Shown piece by piece: positions 48,562 through 56,755 of a DNA stretch of 64,000 nt. The position numbers were made by a program, and so were the translations under genes. How positions within the stretch are numbered: the first letter of the stretch is position 1; every line of letters begins with the position of its first letter. This DNA is from Pseudomonas sp. FeN3W (GTDB lineage Bacteria; Pseudomonadota; Gammaproteobacteria; Pseudomonadales; Pseudomonadaceae): NCBI GenBank assembly GCA_030263805.2, contig CP136010.1, forward strand, positions 4,603,001-4,667,000, read 5' to 3'. Below the pieces are notes generated by a model, which saw nothing but the letters and a program-made list of their open reading frames with translations, had not been told where the DNA came from and made no database searches.

Positions 48562-49094
48562 CAGTAGCCCCCTTTCTTGCCGATGCCGGCGTAGGTGAAC
48601 TCGTACGTCAGCTCGCAGCCTTCGAACCAGGGGGCGACGCCGGTTTCCTTGTCGGTGTGGCGACCGAACATGGCGTGCCCCGAGCCTGGCGGCAGGATCT
48701 TGTAGGTCAACTGGTACTTGCCTGGGCCGCGCAGCTTGACGTTGTCACCGTAGTGCGGGCCGTCGTTTGCCACCATCGGATGGAAATCGCCTTCGACGAC
48801 TTCGTCGGAACCCTTCTTGCGCAGCGTGTAGTGGATGCTCAGGTAGGGCACGAAGCTGCCTTCCTGCCAGCCGTTGCGGTTGTCTTCGGTAGCGCTGATA
48901 TCGGCCTCGAGATGCACGTCGGACTCGGCCGCGGCACGCATCATGCCCGGTGGGTCCATTTCGACCGGCTGCAGATACACCGCGCCGACCTCCATGCCGC
49001 CGCACTGCTGCGGTTCGCCGATGGGGTATTCCTTCGCCTGGGCGAGCGGGGTGAGCAGCAGGGTGGTGATGGCCAGTGTGGCGGGGATGCGCAT
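48561..49094 (-). CDS. ftrA: P19/Tp34-type periplasmic iron-binding protein (FtrA-like)
   Basis: 177 residues. The signal peptide ends at AQAKE. The mature domain has the P19 ligands, an N-terminal EYPIGEPQQCGGMEVGAVYL (conserved Glu/Met), DVHLEADISA, FVPYLSIHYTL, and HAMFGRHTDKETGV, all characteristic of copper-dependent iron transport proteins. It should capture Fe(II) in the periplasm. First gene of the ftrABCD-like operon; a Fur-like box is 55 bases upstream. Confidence 0.9.
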   Translation of the reverse strand: MRIPATLAITTLLLTPLAQAKEYPIGEPQQCGGMEVGAVYLQPVEMDPPGMMRAAAESDVHLEADISATEDNRNGWQEGSFVPYLSIHYTLRKKGSDEVVEGDFHPMVANDGPHYGDNVKLRGPGKYQLTYKILPPGSGHAMFGRHTDKETGVAPWFEGCELTYEFTYAGIGKKGGY

Positions 49095-49148
49095 TGGGAA
49101 TTCTCCGGAAACAGAAAAAGACGGAGCGAAGATTGCACTTGCGCTTCC

Positions 49149-49165
49149 GAATGATAATGATTCGC
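49149..49165. promoter_or_regulatory. Fur-like box upstream of ftrA
   Basis: GAATGATAATGATTCGC contains a perfect left half (TGATAAT) of the TGATAAT-N-ATTATCA Fur site and a partial right half. It stands in an AT-rich promoter region 55-71 bases before ftrA. It predicts repression by iron. Confidence 0.65.
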
Positions 49166-49258
49166 GTCAATTTCCCAAGAAATATTTTGTTACCGGTCTC
49201 TGAATGCAAAGCTGTATGCCGCTGCAGACGGCTGTTTGCGGGCGCTGCAGGCTAACTG

Positions 49259-49281
49259 CGACAGGTCGTCACAGTGGCTCT
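49259..49281 (+). repeat. 23-bp direct repeat, copy 1, before the MFS gene
   Basis: A 23-base sequence beginning CGACAGGTCGTCACAG and ending TGGCTCT. Copy 2 lies after the MFS gene (50820-50842); 21 of 23 bases are identical. It is 86 bases upstream of the gene start. Possible regulatory role; unrecognised. Confidence 0.5.
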
Positions 49282-49366
49282 TGGTGTGGGTGTGCGGAGT
49301 GCAGCGACCCGAACCGGCGCCGAACGAATCCTCTAAGATGGTGCACCTTTCGTATCCGGGGACTTC

Positions 49367-50794
49367 ATGCAACCGCCCGTCTCACTCGACGCCCGTACCG
49401 CGCGGATTCTTCCGTGGCTGGTGGCCATCGCCTTCTTCATGCAGACGCTGGACGGCACCATTCTCAATACCGCGCTGCCGGCCATGGCGCGTGATCTGGC
49501 GGAAAACCCCCTGCGCATGCAGGGCGTGGTGATCGCCTACATGCTCACGGTGGCGCTGCTGATTCCGGCATCCGGCTGGATTGCTGACCGCTTCGGTAGC
49601 CGGCGCATCTTCGTGACTGCCATCGTGCTGTTTTCCGTGGGCTCGCTGTTGTGCGCGTTGTCGACCAGCTTCAACCAGCTGGTGGCTTCCCGCGTGCTGC
49701 AGGCGCTGGGTGGAGCGCTGATGCTGCCGGTGGGGCGGCTGGTGGTGCTGCGGGCATTTCCGCGCAGCGACTTCGTGCGGATCATGGCCTTTATCGCGCT
49801 GCCAGGACTGGTCGGCCCGTTGCTCGGGCCAACCCTGGGTGGCTGGCTGGTGGAGTACGCCTCCTGGCACTGGATCTTCCTGATCAATCTGCCGGTGGGC
49901 GTGATTGGCTGCATCGCCGCGCTGCGCTTCATGCCCGATCTCAAAGGGCCCGAGCGGGTGCGCTTCGATACGCTCGGCTTCCTGCTGTTCGGCGCAGCGA
50001 TGGTGCTGGTCACCATTGCGCTGGAGGGGCTCGGCCAGATGCACATGTCGCATGCCCGCGTGATGCTGCTGCTGTTCGGCGGCGCAGCGTGCATGGCGGC
50101 CTACTGGCTGCGCGCCGGGCGCATCGATGCGCCGCTGTTCAGCCCCAAGCTGTTCCATACGCGCAGCTTTGCGGTGGGCATCTTCGGCAACCTGTTTGCC
50201 CGGCTGGGTGGTGGCGCGCTGCCGTTCCTGTTGCCATTGCTGCTGCAGGTGGCGCTTGGCTATTCGCCGGCGAAGGCCGGGATGAGCATGATTCCGCTGG
50301 CCTTGGGTGCGATGGCGGTCAAATCCCTGGCCAAGCCGATCATCGATCGTCTCGGTTATCGCCGTCTGCTGATCGGCAACACACTGCTGCTCGGCTGCCT
50401 GATCGCCAGCCTGGCGACCATCGATGGACAAACGCCGACCTGGCTGCTGCTGGTGCATCTGGGCCTGATCGGCATGGTCAACTCGATGCAGTTCACCGCG
50501 ATGAACACCGTCACCCTGGTCGGCCTTAGCCATGCCGACGCCAGTAGCGGCAATAGCCTGCTGTCGGTGGTGGTGCAGCTATCAATGAGCCTTGGCGTCG
50601 CCACCGCCGGTGCGCTGCTGGGAGGCTTCACCGTGGACGACGCGCAGGGCAGCGAGGTGCTGCGGGCATTTCAGCTGACGTTTCTCTGCGTCGGCGGTAT
50701 GGCGATGCTCGCTGCCGCATTGTTCCTGCAGCTGGAACATCGCGACCCTGGCCATGACGACGATGTGCGGCGACCGGTGGACGTCGGCGAATAA
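49367..50794 (+). CDS. DHA2-type multidrug MFS transporter (MdtD-like)
   Basis: 475 residues with 14 predicted helices. The family signatures are MQTLDGTILNTALPAMARDL in helix 1, ADRFGSRRIF (motif A loop), and LVASRVLQALGGALMLPVGRLVVLRAF. This matches DHA2 proton antiporters such as MdtD or EmrB. Substrate unknown. It is monocistronic and flanked by a 23-bp imperfect direct repeat. No adaptor gene is nearby. Confidence 0.9.
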   Translation: MQPPVSLDARTARILPWLVAIAFFMQTLDGTILNTALPAMARDLAENPLRMQGVVIAYMLTVALLIPASGWIADRFGSRRIFVTAIVLFSVGSLLCALSTSFNQLVASRVLQALGGALMLPVGRLVVLRAFPRSDFVRIMAFIALPGLVGPLLGPTLGGWLVEYASWHWIFLINLPVGVIGCIAALRFMPDLKGPERVRFDTLGFLLFGAAMVLVTIALEGLGQMHMSHARVMLLLFGGAACMAAYWLRAGRIDAPLFSPKLFHTRSFAVGIFGNLFARLGGGALPFLLPLLLQVALGYSPAKAGMSMIPLALGAMAVKSLAKPIIDRLGYRRLLIGNTLLLGCLIASLATIDGQTPTWLLLVHLGLIGMVNSMQFTAMNTVTLVGLSHADASSGNSLLSVVVQLSMSLGVATAGALLGGFTVDDAQGSEVLRAFQLTFLCVGGMAMLAAALFLQLEHRDPGHDDDVRRPVDVGE

Positions 50795-50819
50795 TCCTCT
50801 GTCGACCTGTAAGGAATCA

Positions 50820-50842
50820 CGACAGGTGGTCGCAGTGGCTCT
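50820..50842 (+). repeat. 23-bp direct repeat, copy 2, after the MFS gene
   Basis: Partner of 49259-49281 with two mismatches. It lies at the beginning of the 232-base interval between the MFS gene and the next small gene, which also contains an 11-base direct repeat TCGACCTGTAA (50802-50812 and 50952-50962). Confidence 0.5.
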
Positions 50843-50924
50843 GCGTCATGCTGGCACATCGCCGGGCGGCCTGCGTGGTCCATAGCCGTCCTCCACTAGC
50901 AGATGGCGGCAATGACCTGCTGCA

Positions 50925-50950
50925 AATGTTTACCTGTGCAAGTAAACATT
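50925..50950. promoter_or_regulatory. Long inverted repeat upstream of the small membrane protein
   Basis: AATGTTTAC-N8-GTAAACATT is a perfect 9-bp-arm dyad, 77 bases before the next start codon. The following 30 bases are AT-rich (ATTATAAGCTACATAT) and may hold the promoter -10. It looks like an operator of an unidentified dimeric regulator. Confidence 0.5.
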
Positions 50951-51026
50951 ATCGACCTGTAATTATAAGCTACATATCGTTGAGTCTCTGGAAGCGGCAC
51001 TGCGCCGCAATCAAAGGAGCGAAACG

Positions 51027-51287
51027 ATGAGTGCAATGAGCCTCGCCTGGCTGCTGATCGGCACCTCGCTGTGCGGCGTGATGGTGCTACTGGTATTGCT
51101 CTGGCTGCTATGGATGGGCCGGCAGAGCCAATGCCGAGAACTGGAAGTGCTGCGCGAACTGCTGGATGGTCTTGGTCAGGTGATCGTGCGCCTGGAGCAG
51201 GACAAGGCTGAGTTGACTTCCGGGCTGCGGGCGGAAAAGGCGCAAGCCGCCCAGCTACGTCGTCAGCTAGAACTGCTACGTCGTTGA
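51027..51287 (+). CDS. Small membrane-anchored coiled-coil protein
   Basis: 86 residues. One membrane helix (about 7-30, LLIGTSLCGVMVLLVLLWLLWM) is followed by a charged helical region with heptads of Leu (ELEVLRELLDGLGQVIVRLEQDKAELTSGLRAEKAQAAQLRRQLELLRR), a likely coiled coil. AAAGGAGCGAAACG supplies a ribosome binding site. I do not recognise the family. It precedes the edd promoter but is separated from it by HexR-like sites, so a role in sugar metabolism is not implied. Confidence 0.75.
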   Translation: MSAMSLAWLLIGTSLCGVMVLLVLLWLLWMGRQSQCRELEVLRELLDGLGQVIVRLEQDKAELTSGLRAEKAQAAQLRRQLELLRR

Positions 51288-51300
51288 GCGTGGTGTGATT

Positions 51301-51315
51301 TTGTTGTTTAAACAA
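51301..51315. promoter_or_regulatory. HexR-type site 1 upstream of edd
   Basis: TTGTTGTTTAAACAA fits the HexR consensus TTGT-N7-ACAA reported for Pseudomonas and includes the palindrome TTGTTTAAACAA (51304-51315). It is 81 bases before edd. Confidence 0.6.
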
Positions 51316-51362
51316 ACATATTTCTTCGAAATCGTCCCGCTCGTCGTTATGATGCCGCCTGA

Positions 51363-51381
51363 TTGTTTATAAAAACTACAA
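51363..51381. promoter_or_regulatory. HexR-type site 2 immediately upstream of edd
   Basis: TTGTTTATAAAAACTACAA has TTGT and ACAA ends and shares the AACTACA/TGTAGT-type arm with the site before zwf (55202-55220). It lies 14 bases before the start codon, next to the AGGAGG ribosome binding site, so binding would block transcription. Confidence 0.6.
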
Positions 51382-51395
51382 ATCAGGAGGTTTTC

Positions 51396-53222
51396 ATGCA
51401 TCCCGTAGTGGTCGAAGTCACCCAGCGCCTGATCGAGCGTAGCCGGCCTACGCGCGAAGCCTATCTCGCCATGGTTCGCGGCGCTGCCAGTGCCGGGCCT
51501 GCCCGCAACGGCGCGCAATGCGCGAACTTCGCCCATGGCGTTGCCGGTTGCGGCGCGCAGGACAAGCAGCGCCTGCGGCTACCGGATGCGGCCAACATCG
51601 CCATCGTCACGGCCTACAACGACATGCTCTCGGCGCATCAGCCCTATGAGGACTACCCTGAGCACCTGCGCCAGGCGCTGCGCGATATCGGCTCGGTGGG
51701 GCAGGTGGCCGGCGGTGTGCCGGCGATGTGTGACGGTGTCACCCAGGGCGAGCCGGGCATGGAGCTGGCCATTGCCAGTCGCGAGGTGATCGCCATGAGC
51801 ACCGCGGTGGCGCTGTCGCACAACCTGTTCGATGGTGCGCTGCTGCTCGGCATCTGCGACAAGATCGTTCCCGGATTGCTGATCGGTGCGCTGCGTTTCG
51901 GTCATCTGCCCGCTGTGTTCGTGCCGGCCGGTCCGATGCCGTCCGGCCTGGCCAACAAGGACAAGGCCGCGGTGCGCCAGCGCTACGCCGAAGGCAAGGC
52001 AGGTCGCGACGAGCTGCTGGCGGCGGAAATGCAGGCCTATCACAGTCCCGGTACCTGTACCTTCTACGGCACCGCCAACACCAACCAGATGCTGATGGAG
52101 GTCATGGGCCTGCACTTGCCGGGCTCTTCCTTCGTCAACCCGGGCACGCCATTGCGCGATGCGCTGACCGCCGAGGCCGCGCGGCAGGTCACTCGACTGA
52201 CGCCACAGGGCGGCAGCTTCACGCCGCTCGGTGAGTTCGTCGACGAGCGCGTATTGGTCAACGCCATCGTCGCGCTGCATGCCACCGGCGGCTCGACCAA
52301 TCACACCCTGCACATGCCGGCCATCGCCCAAGCGGCGGGCATCCAGCTGACCTGGCAGGACATGGCCGACCTTTCCGCAGTGGTGCCGACGCTGGCGCGG
52401 GTCTATCCCAATGGTTCAGCAGACATCAATCACTTCCATGCCGCGGGCGGCGTCGCGCTGCTGGTGCGCGAGCTGATCGCGGCCGGCCTGCTGCACGAGG
52501 ATGTGCATACCGTGATGGGTCGCGGCCTCAATCGCTACACCCAGGAGCCCTTCCTCGAAGACGGTCGGCTGACTTGGCGTGAAGGCGCTGCGGCGAGCCT
52601 GGACGAAAGCATCCTGCGGCCGGTCGCGCGACCGTTCTCGGCCGAAGGCGGGCTGCGGGTGATGAGCGGCAATCTCGGCCGTGGCGTGATGAAGGTGTCC
52701 GCCGTGGCGCCCGAGCATCGCGTCGTGGAAGCGCCGGCGCGGGTCTTTGCCGATCAGCTGGAGCTGGTCGAGGCGTTCAAGGCGGGCGAGCTGGAGCGAG
52801 ACGTCGTTGCAGTGGTGCGCTTCCAGGGGCCGCGTGCCAACGGCATGCCCGAGTTGCACAAGCTGACGCCCTATCTCGGTCTGTTGCAGGACCGCGGTTT
52901 CAAGGTCGCGCTGGTCACTGACGGGCGCATGTCCGGTGCGTCGGGCAAGGTGCCGGCGGCGATCCATGTGTGCCCCGAGGCAATCGATGGCGGCCCGCTG
53001 GCGCGCGTGCGTGACGGCGATCTGCTGCGTGTGGATGGGCAGAACGGTGTGCTCGAGGTGCTGGTCGATGCCGCTGAGCTGGCTGGCCGATCGCCGGCTG
53101 CTGCGCCGGCTGCGAGTGTGCAGGGCTGCGGGCGCGAGTTGTTCGGTTTTATGCGGGCGGCATTCAGCTCCGCCGAGCAGGGCGCCAGCGTGTTCGCTGC
53201 CGGGCTGGAGGCGCTGCGATGA
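51396..53222 (+). CDS. edd: Phosphogluconate dehydratase
   Basis: 608 residues of the IlvD/Edd family. Fe-S and metal landmarks include GVPAMCDGVTQGEPGMELA, LLGICDKIVPGLLIG, CTFYGTANTNQMLMEVMGLHLPGSS and VTDGRMSGASGKVPAAIHVCPEA. It converts 6-phosphogluconate to KDPG in the Entner-Doudoroff pathway. AGGAGG precedes the start at 51396. Its stop overlaps glk by 4 bases. HexR-like sites lie upstream. Confidence 0.96.
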   Translation: MHPVVVEVTQRLIERSRPTREAYLAMVRGAASAGPARNGAQCANFAHGVAGCGAQDKQRLRLPDAANIAIVTAYNDMLSAHQPYEDYPEHLRQALRDIGSVGQVAGGVPAMCDGVTQGEPGMELAIASREVIAMSTAVALSHNLFDGALLLGICDKIVPGLLIGALRFGHLPAVFVPAGPMPSGLANKDKAAVRQRYAEGKAGRDELLAAEMQAYHSPGTCTFYGTANTNQMLMEVMGLHLPGSSFVNPGTPLRDALTAEAARQVTRLTPQGGSFTPLGEFVDERVLVNAIVALHATGGSTNHTLHMPAIAQAAGIQLTWQDMADLSAVVPTLARVYPNGSADINHFHAAGGVALLVRELIAAGLLHEDVHTVMGRGLNRYTQEPFLEDGRLTWREGAAASLDESILRPVARPFSAEGGLRVMSGNLGRGVMKVSAVAPEHRVVEAPARVFADQLELVEAFKAGELERDVVAVVRFQGPRANGMPELHKLTPYLGLLQDRGFKVALVTDGRMSGASGKVPAAIHVCPEAIDGGPLARVRDGDLLRVDGQNGVLEVLVDAAELAGRSPAAAPAASVQGCGRELFGFMRAAFSSAEQGASVFAAGLEALR

Positions 53223-54178
53223 CGCTGGCGCTGGTCGGAGATATCGGCGGAACCAATGCGCGCTTGGCGCTGTGGCGCGACTCGCAGCTGGAGTCGGTAC
53301 GGGTGCTGCCGGCAGCGGATTTCGAAACCCCGGAACAGGCGGTCGAGCATTACCTGTCAACGCTTGGCCTGGCACCGGGCAGCGTTCGCGCCATGTGTCT
53401 GGCCTGTGCCGGGCCGGTCAAGGGTGAGCAGTTCACCTTCACCAACAATCACTGGCGGCTGACGCGCCGCGACTTCTGTGGTGCCCTGCAGTTGGACGAG
53501 CTGCTGCTGATCAATGACTTCGCCGCGATGGCGCTGGGCATGACGCGGGTGGGCGAAGCGGGGCGGCGCCTGATCTGTGCTGGCGCGGCCGAGGCGGATG
53601 CGCCAGCGCTGGTCATCGGGCCGGGCACCGGGCTTGGCGTCGCCGCGTTGATGCCCTTGGGCGGTGGCGACTGGCGTGCGTTGCCGGGGGAGGGCGGGCA
53701 CGTCGATCTGCCCGTGGCGGATGCGCACGAGGCGGCGCTGTGGCAGATGCTTTTTGCGCAGCTTGGCCATGTGCGTGCCGAAGACGTGCTCAGCGGCGGT
53801 GGCCTGTTGCTGCTCTACCGGGCGGTCTGTGCCCTGGCCGGTTTGTCGCCGCGACTGGCTTCGCCGGCTGAAGTCACCGCGGCCGCGCTCGCGGGCGATC
53901 ATGTGGCGGTGGCGACCCTGGAGCAGTTCTGCGTGTGGCTCGGCCGGGTTGCCGGCAACAACGTGCTCACGCTCGGTGCGCGCGGTGGGGTGTATATCGT
54001 CGGTGGTGTGGTGCCGCGTTTCGCCGATTTCTTCGCGGCCAGTGGTTTTGCTCACGGCTTTACCAGCAAGGGCTGCATGAGCGGCTATCTTGGCGATGTG
54101 CCGGTGTGGCTGGTGACTGCTGAGTTTCCGGGACTGGAGGGCGCCGGGGTGGCGCTGGAGCAGGCGCTGGCACGCTGA
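53219..54178 (+). CDS. glk: Glucokinase
   Basis: 319 residues. The ATP phosphate loop LVGDIGGTNARLALW is at the N-terminus, and the sugar-binding segment LLINDFAAMALGM and ATP motif VIGPGTGLGVAAL follow; GEGGHVDLPV is the family's E-G-H metal/sugar site. It phosphorylates glucose for the Entner-Doudoroff pathway. ATGA overlap with edd shows translational coupling. The gene is convergent with hexR. Confidence 0.95.
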   Translation: MTLALVGDIGGTNARLALWRDSQLESVRVLPAADFETPEQAVEHYLSTLGLAPGSVRAMCLACAGPVKGEQFTFTNNHWRLTRRDFCGALQLDELLLINDFAAMALGMTRVGEAGRRLICAGAAEADAPALVIGPGTGLGVAALMPLGGGDWRALPGEGGHVDLPVADAHEAALWQMLFAQLGHVRAEDVLSGGGLLLLYRAVCALAGLSPRLASPAEVTAAALAGDHVAVATLEQFCVWLGRVAGNNVLTLGARGGVYIVGGVVPRFADFFAASGFAHGFTSKGCMSGYLGDVPVWLVTAEFPGLEGAGVALEQALAR

Positions 54179-54204
54179 TCCGGCGCGTTCCGGTGTGTGA
54201 TGGC

Positions 54205-54228
54205 GAGATGTTGTTAAAACAACATCTC
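54205..54228. terminator. Perfect palindrome between convergent glk and hexR
   Basis: Arms GAGATGTTGTT (54205-54215) and AACAACATCTC (54218-54228) are perfectly complementary with a 2-base centre. Placement favours a bidirectional terminator, but the core TTGTTAAAACAA is very close to the TTGTTTAAACAA in the edd HexR-like site, so a HexR-binding role is possible. Confidence 0.5.
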
Positions 54229-54244
54229 CGCCGGCGCGGTTGCT

Positions 54245-55114
54245 CTAGCTCGGCTCTTCATCCGCCGGATAGCGGCTGGCGTTGAGGCTTTCCTTCACCT
54301 TGCGCAGGTGCGGCTGGAAATCCACGCCGCGGCGCAGGGTCATGCCGGTGGCGAGCACGTCGAGCACGGTGAGCTGGATGATGCGCGAGGTCATCGGCAT
54401 GTAGATGTCGGTGTCCTCGGGCAGCGGAATGTTCAGGCTCAGCGTGCTGGCCTGCGCCAGCGGCGAGCCGGCGGCGGTCAGGCCGAGTACCGAGGCGCCG
54501 TTCTGCCGGGCGATGCGCGCCACTTCCACCAGTTCGCGGGTGCGCCCGGTGTAGGAAATGATCACGAACAGCTCGCCCGTGTGCGCCACCGACGCCAGCA
54601 TGCGCTGCATCAGGACGTCCGAATGCGCGGTGACCGCCAGGTTGAAGCGGAAGAACTTGTGCTGCGCATCCAGCGCCACCGAGGCCGAGGCGCCGAGGCC
54701 GAAGAAGTGGATCTGCCTGGCCTGGATCATCAGGTCCACGGCGCGGCTGACCAACTGTGGGTCGAGGCTCTGGCAGGCGCTGTCCAGCGAGGCGATGGCC
54801 GAGCCGAAGATCTTGCGCGTGTACTCCGCCGGGCCGTCGTCGGGTTCCACCGCCTGGCTGACGTAGGCGGCGCCGCTGGCCAGGCTCTGCGCCAACTGCA
54901 TCTTCAGTTCCGGATAACCGCTGACGCCGAACGAGCGACAGAAGCGATTCACTGTCGGCTCGCTGACCTGCGCGGTCTGCGCCAGGGTGGCGATGCTGAA
55001 GCGGGTGGCTTGCTGCGGGTTGCGCAGGATCACCTCGGCGACCTTGCGCTCGGCCTTGTTGAGGTCGTCGATGCGGCGCTGGATATGCTCGAGCAGGTTG
55101 TGTACGCGGTCCAT
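54245..55114 (-). CDS. hexR: HexR, RpiR-family regulator of glucose catabolism
   Basis: 289 residues. The N-terminal RpiR HTH (about 1-75) reads AERKVAEVILRNPQQATRFSIATLAQTAQVSEPTVNRFCRSFG. The C-terminal SIS domain (about 120-260) contains FFGLGASASVALDAQHKF and VIISYTGRTRELVEVA and binds KDPG in the family. The start MDRVHNLLEHIQRRID is the family N-terminus. It represses zwf-pgl-eda and edd-glk; it is divergent from zwf with a HexR-like site in between. Confidence 0.95.
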   Translation of the reverse strand: MDRVHNLLEHIQRRIDDLNKAERKVAEVILRNPQQATRFSIATLAQTAQVSEPTVNRFCRSFGVSGYPELKMQLAQSLASGAAYVSQAVEPDDGPAEYTRKIFGSAIASLDSACQSLDPQLVSRAVDLMIQARQIHFFGLGASASVALDAQHKFFRFNLAVTAHSDVLMQRMLASVAHTGELFVIISYTGRTRELVEVARIARQNGASVLGLTAAGSPLAQASTLSLNIPLPEDTDIYMPMTSRIIQLTVLDVLATGMTLRRGVDFQPHLRKVKESLNASRYPADEEPS

Positions 55115-55201
55115 GTCAGTCCTGATGCGGCTTGCCAAAGGGGTCGCCTATGCTACTGAGCGAGATGCGGAGCGACCATAGGAATCTTGTTTTGCAGTAA
55201 A

Positions 55202-55220
55202 TGTTGTTTTTATTACTACA
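55202..55220. promoter_or_regulatory. HexR operator between hexR and zwf
   Basis: TGTTGTTTTTATTACTACA is a dyad (TGT-N13-ACA with TGTTGT and ACTACA arms) that resembles the known zwf operator bound by HexR in pseudomonads. It lies 66 bases before zwf and 88 bases before hexR. Confidence 0.75.
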
Positions 55221-55285
55221 TTGAGCTTGAATAACCGGGCATCGCCGTGTATTCATAGTGCAGTTTTAGTAGAAGAACAAACATC

Positions 55286-56755
55286 ATGACGCCACTATCT
55301 GTCGAACCCTGCACCCTGGCGCTGTTCGGCGCCCTCGGTGATCTGGCCCTGCGCAAGCTGTTTCCCGCGCTCTATCAGCTCGATCGCGCCGGTCTGCTGC
55401 CAACCGAAACGCGCCTGCTCGCGCTGGCTCGCGAGAGCGGCGAGGCGGCAAGCCATCTGGCGATGATCGAAGAACATCTGCGTCGCCACGTCGGCGAGCG
55501 CGAACTCGACGAAGCCGTTCTTCAGCGCTTCATGGCGCGCCTGGACTACCTGAGCATGGATTTCCGCCGCGCCGAGGATTTTGCCGCGCTGGCGGACAAG
55601 GCCGGCAATGCGGATAGCATCGTCGCCTTCTTTGCCACGCCGGCATCTGTCTACGGTGCGATCTGCGCCGGGCTGGCCGAGGCGGGCCTGGCCGAGCGCA
55701 CCCGCGTAGTGCTGGAAAAGCCCATCGGCCACGACCTGGAGTCGTCCCGCGAAGTGAACGACGCGGTGGCGCGCTTCTTCCCGGAAGACCGCACCTATCG
55801 CATCGACCATTACCTGGGCAAGGACACGGTGCAGAACCTGATCGCCCTGCGTTTCGCCAACAGCCTGTTCGAAACCCAGTGGAACCAGAATCACATCTCC
55901 CACGTGGAGATCACCGTTGCCGAAACCGTCGGCATCGAAGGCCGCTGGGGCTACTTCGACCAGGCCGGCCAGCTGCGCGACATGATCCAGAACCACCTGT
56001 TGCAGCTGCTCTGCCTGATCGCCATGGACCCGCCCAGCGACCTCTCGGCCGACAGCATCCGCGACGAGAAGGTCAAGGTGCTCAAGGCGCTGGCGCCGAT
56101 TGCGCCGGAGCAGCTCGGTCAGCAGCTGGTGCGCGGCCAGTACGTCGCCGGCAGCATCCTCGGCCGCCATGTACCGGGCTATCTGGAGGAAGAAAACTCC
56201 AACACCCAGAGCGACACCGAGACCTTCGTTGCCCTGCGCGCGGAGATCTGCAATTGGCGCTGGGCCGGCGTGCCGTTCTACCTGCGTACCGGCAAGCGCA
56301 TGCCGCAGAAGCTGTCGCAGATCGTTATCCACTTCAAGGCTCCGCCGCACTACATCTTTGCCCCGGAGCAGCGCCAGCTGATCGGCAACAAGCTGATCAT
56401 CCGCCTGCAGCCGCAGGAGGGCATCTCGCTGCTGGTGATGACCAAGGACCAGGGCCTGGACAAGGGCATGCAGCTGCGCAGCGGCCCGCTGCAGCTGAAT
56501 TTCTCGGAAACCTACAAGAGCCCGCGCATCCCCGACGCCTACGAGCGGCTGTTGCTGGAAGTGATGAAGGGCAACCAGAACCTCTTCGTGCGCAAGGACG
56601 AAATCGAATACGCCTGGAAGTGGTGCGACCAGCTGATCGACGGCTGGCAGCGCGTCGGCGCCCCACCCAAACCTTACGCAGCAGGCAGCTGGGGACCGGC
56701 TGCCTCGATTGCCCTGATCAGCCGTGATGGCAGGAGTTGGTATGACGATCTCTAA
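55286..56755 (+). CDS. zwf: Glucose-6-phosphate 1-dehydrogenase
   Basis: 489 residues. NADP-binding region LFGALGDLALRKLFPALYQL, then the substrate signature RIDHYLGKDTVQNL with its catalytic His and Lys, and the conserved EKPIGHDLESS. It makes 6-phosphogluconolactone. It is the first gene of zwf-pgl-eda and overlaps pgl by 14 bases. Controlled by the HexR-type site upstream. Confidence 0.96.
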   Translation: MTPLSVEPCTLALFGALGDLALRKLFPALYQLDRAGLLPTETRLLALARESGEAASHLAMIEEHLRRHVGERELDEAVLQRFMARLDYLSMDFRRAEDFAALADKAGNADSIVAFFATPASVYGAICAGLAEAGLAERTRVVLEKPIGHDLESSREVNDAVARFFPEDRTYRIDHYLGKDTVQNLIALRFANSLFETQWNQNHISHVEITVAETVGIEGRWGYFDQAGQLRDMIQNHLLQLLCLIAMDPPSDLSADSIRDEKVKVLKALAPIAPEQLGQQLVRGQYVAGSILGRHVPGYLEEENSNTQSDTETFVALRAEICNWRWAGVPFYLRTGKRMPQKLSQIVIHFKAPPHYIFAPEQRQLIGNKLIIRLQPQEGISLLVMTKDQGLDKGMQLRSGPLQLNFSETYKSPRIPDAYERLLLEVMKGNQNLFVRKDEIEYAWKWCDQLIDGWQRVGAPPKPYAAGSWGPAASIALISRDGRSWYDDL

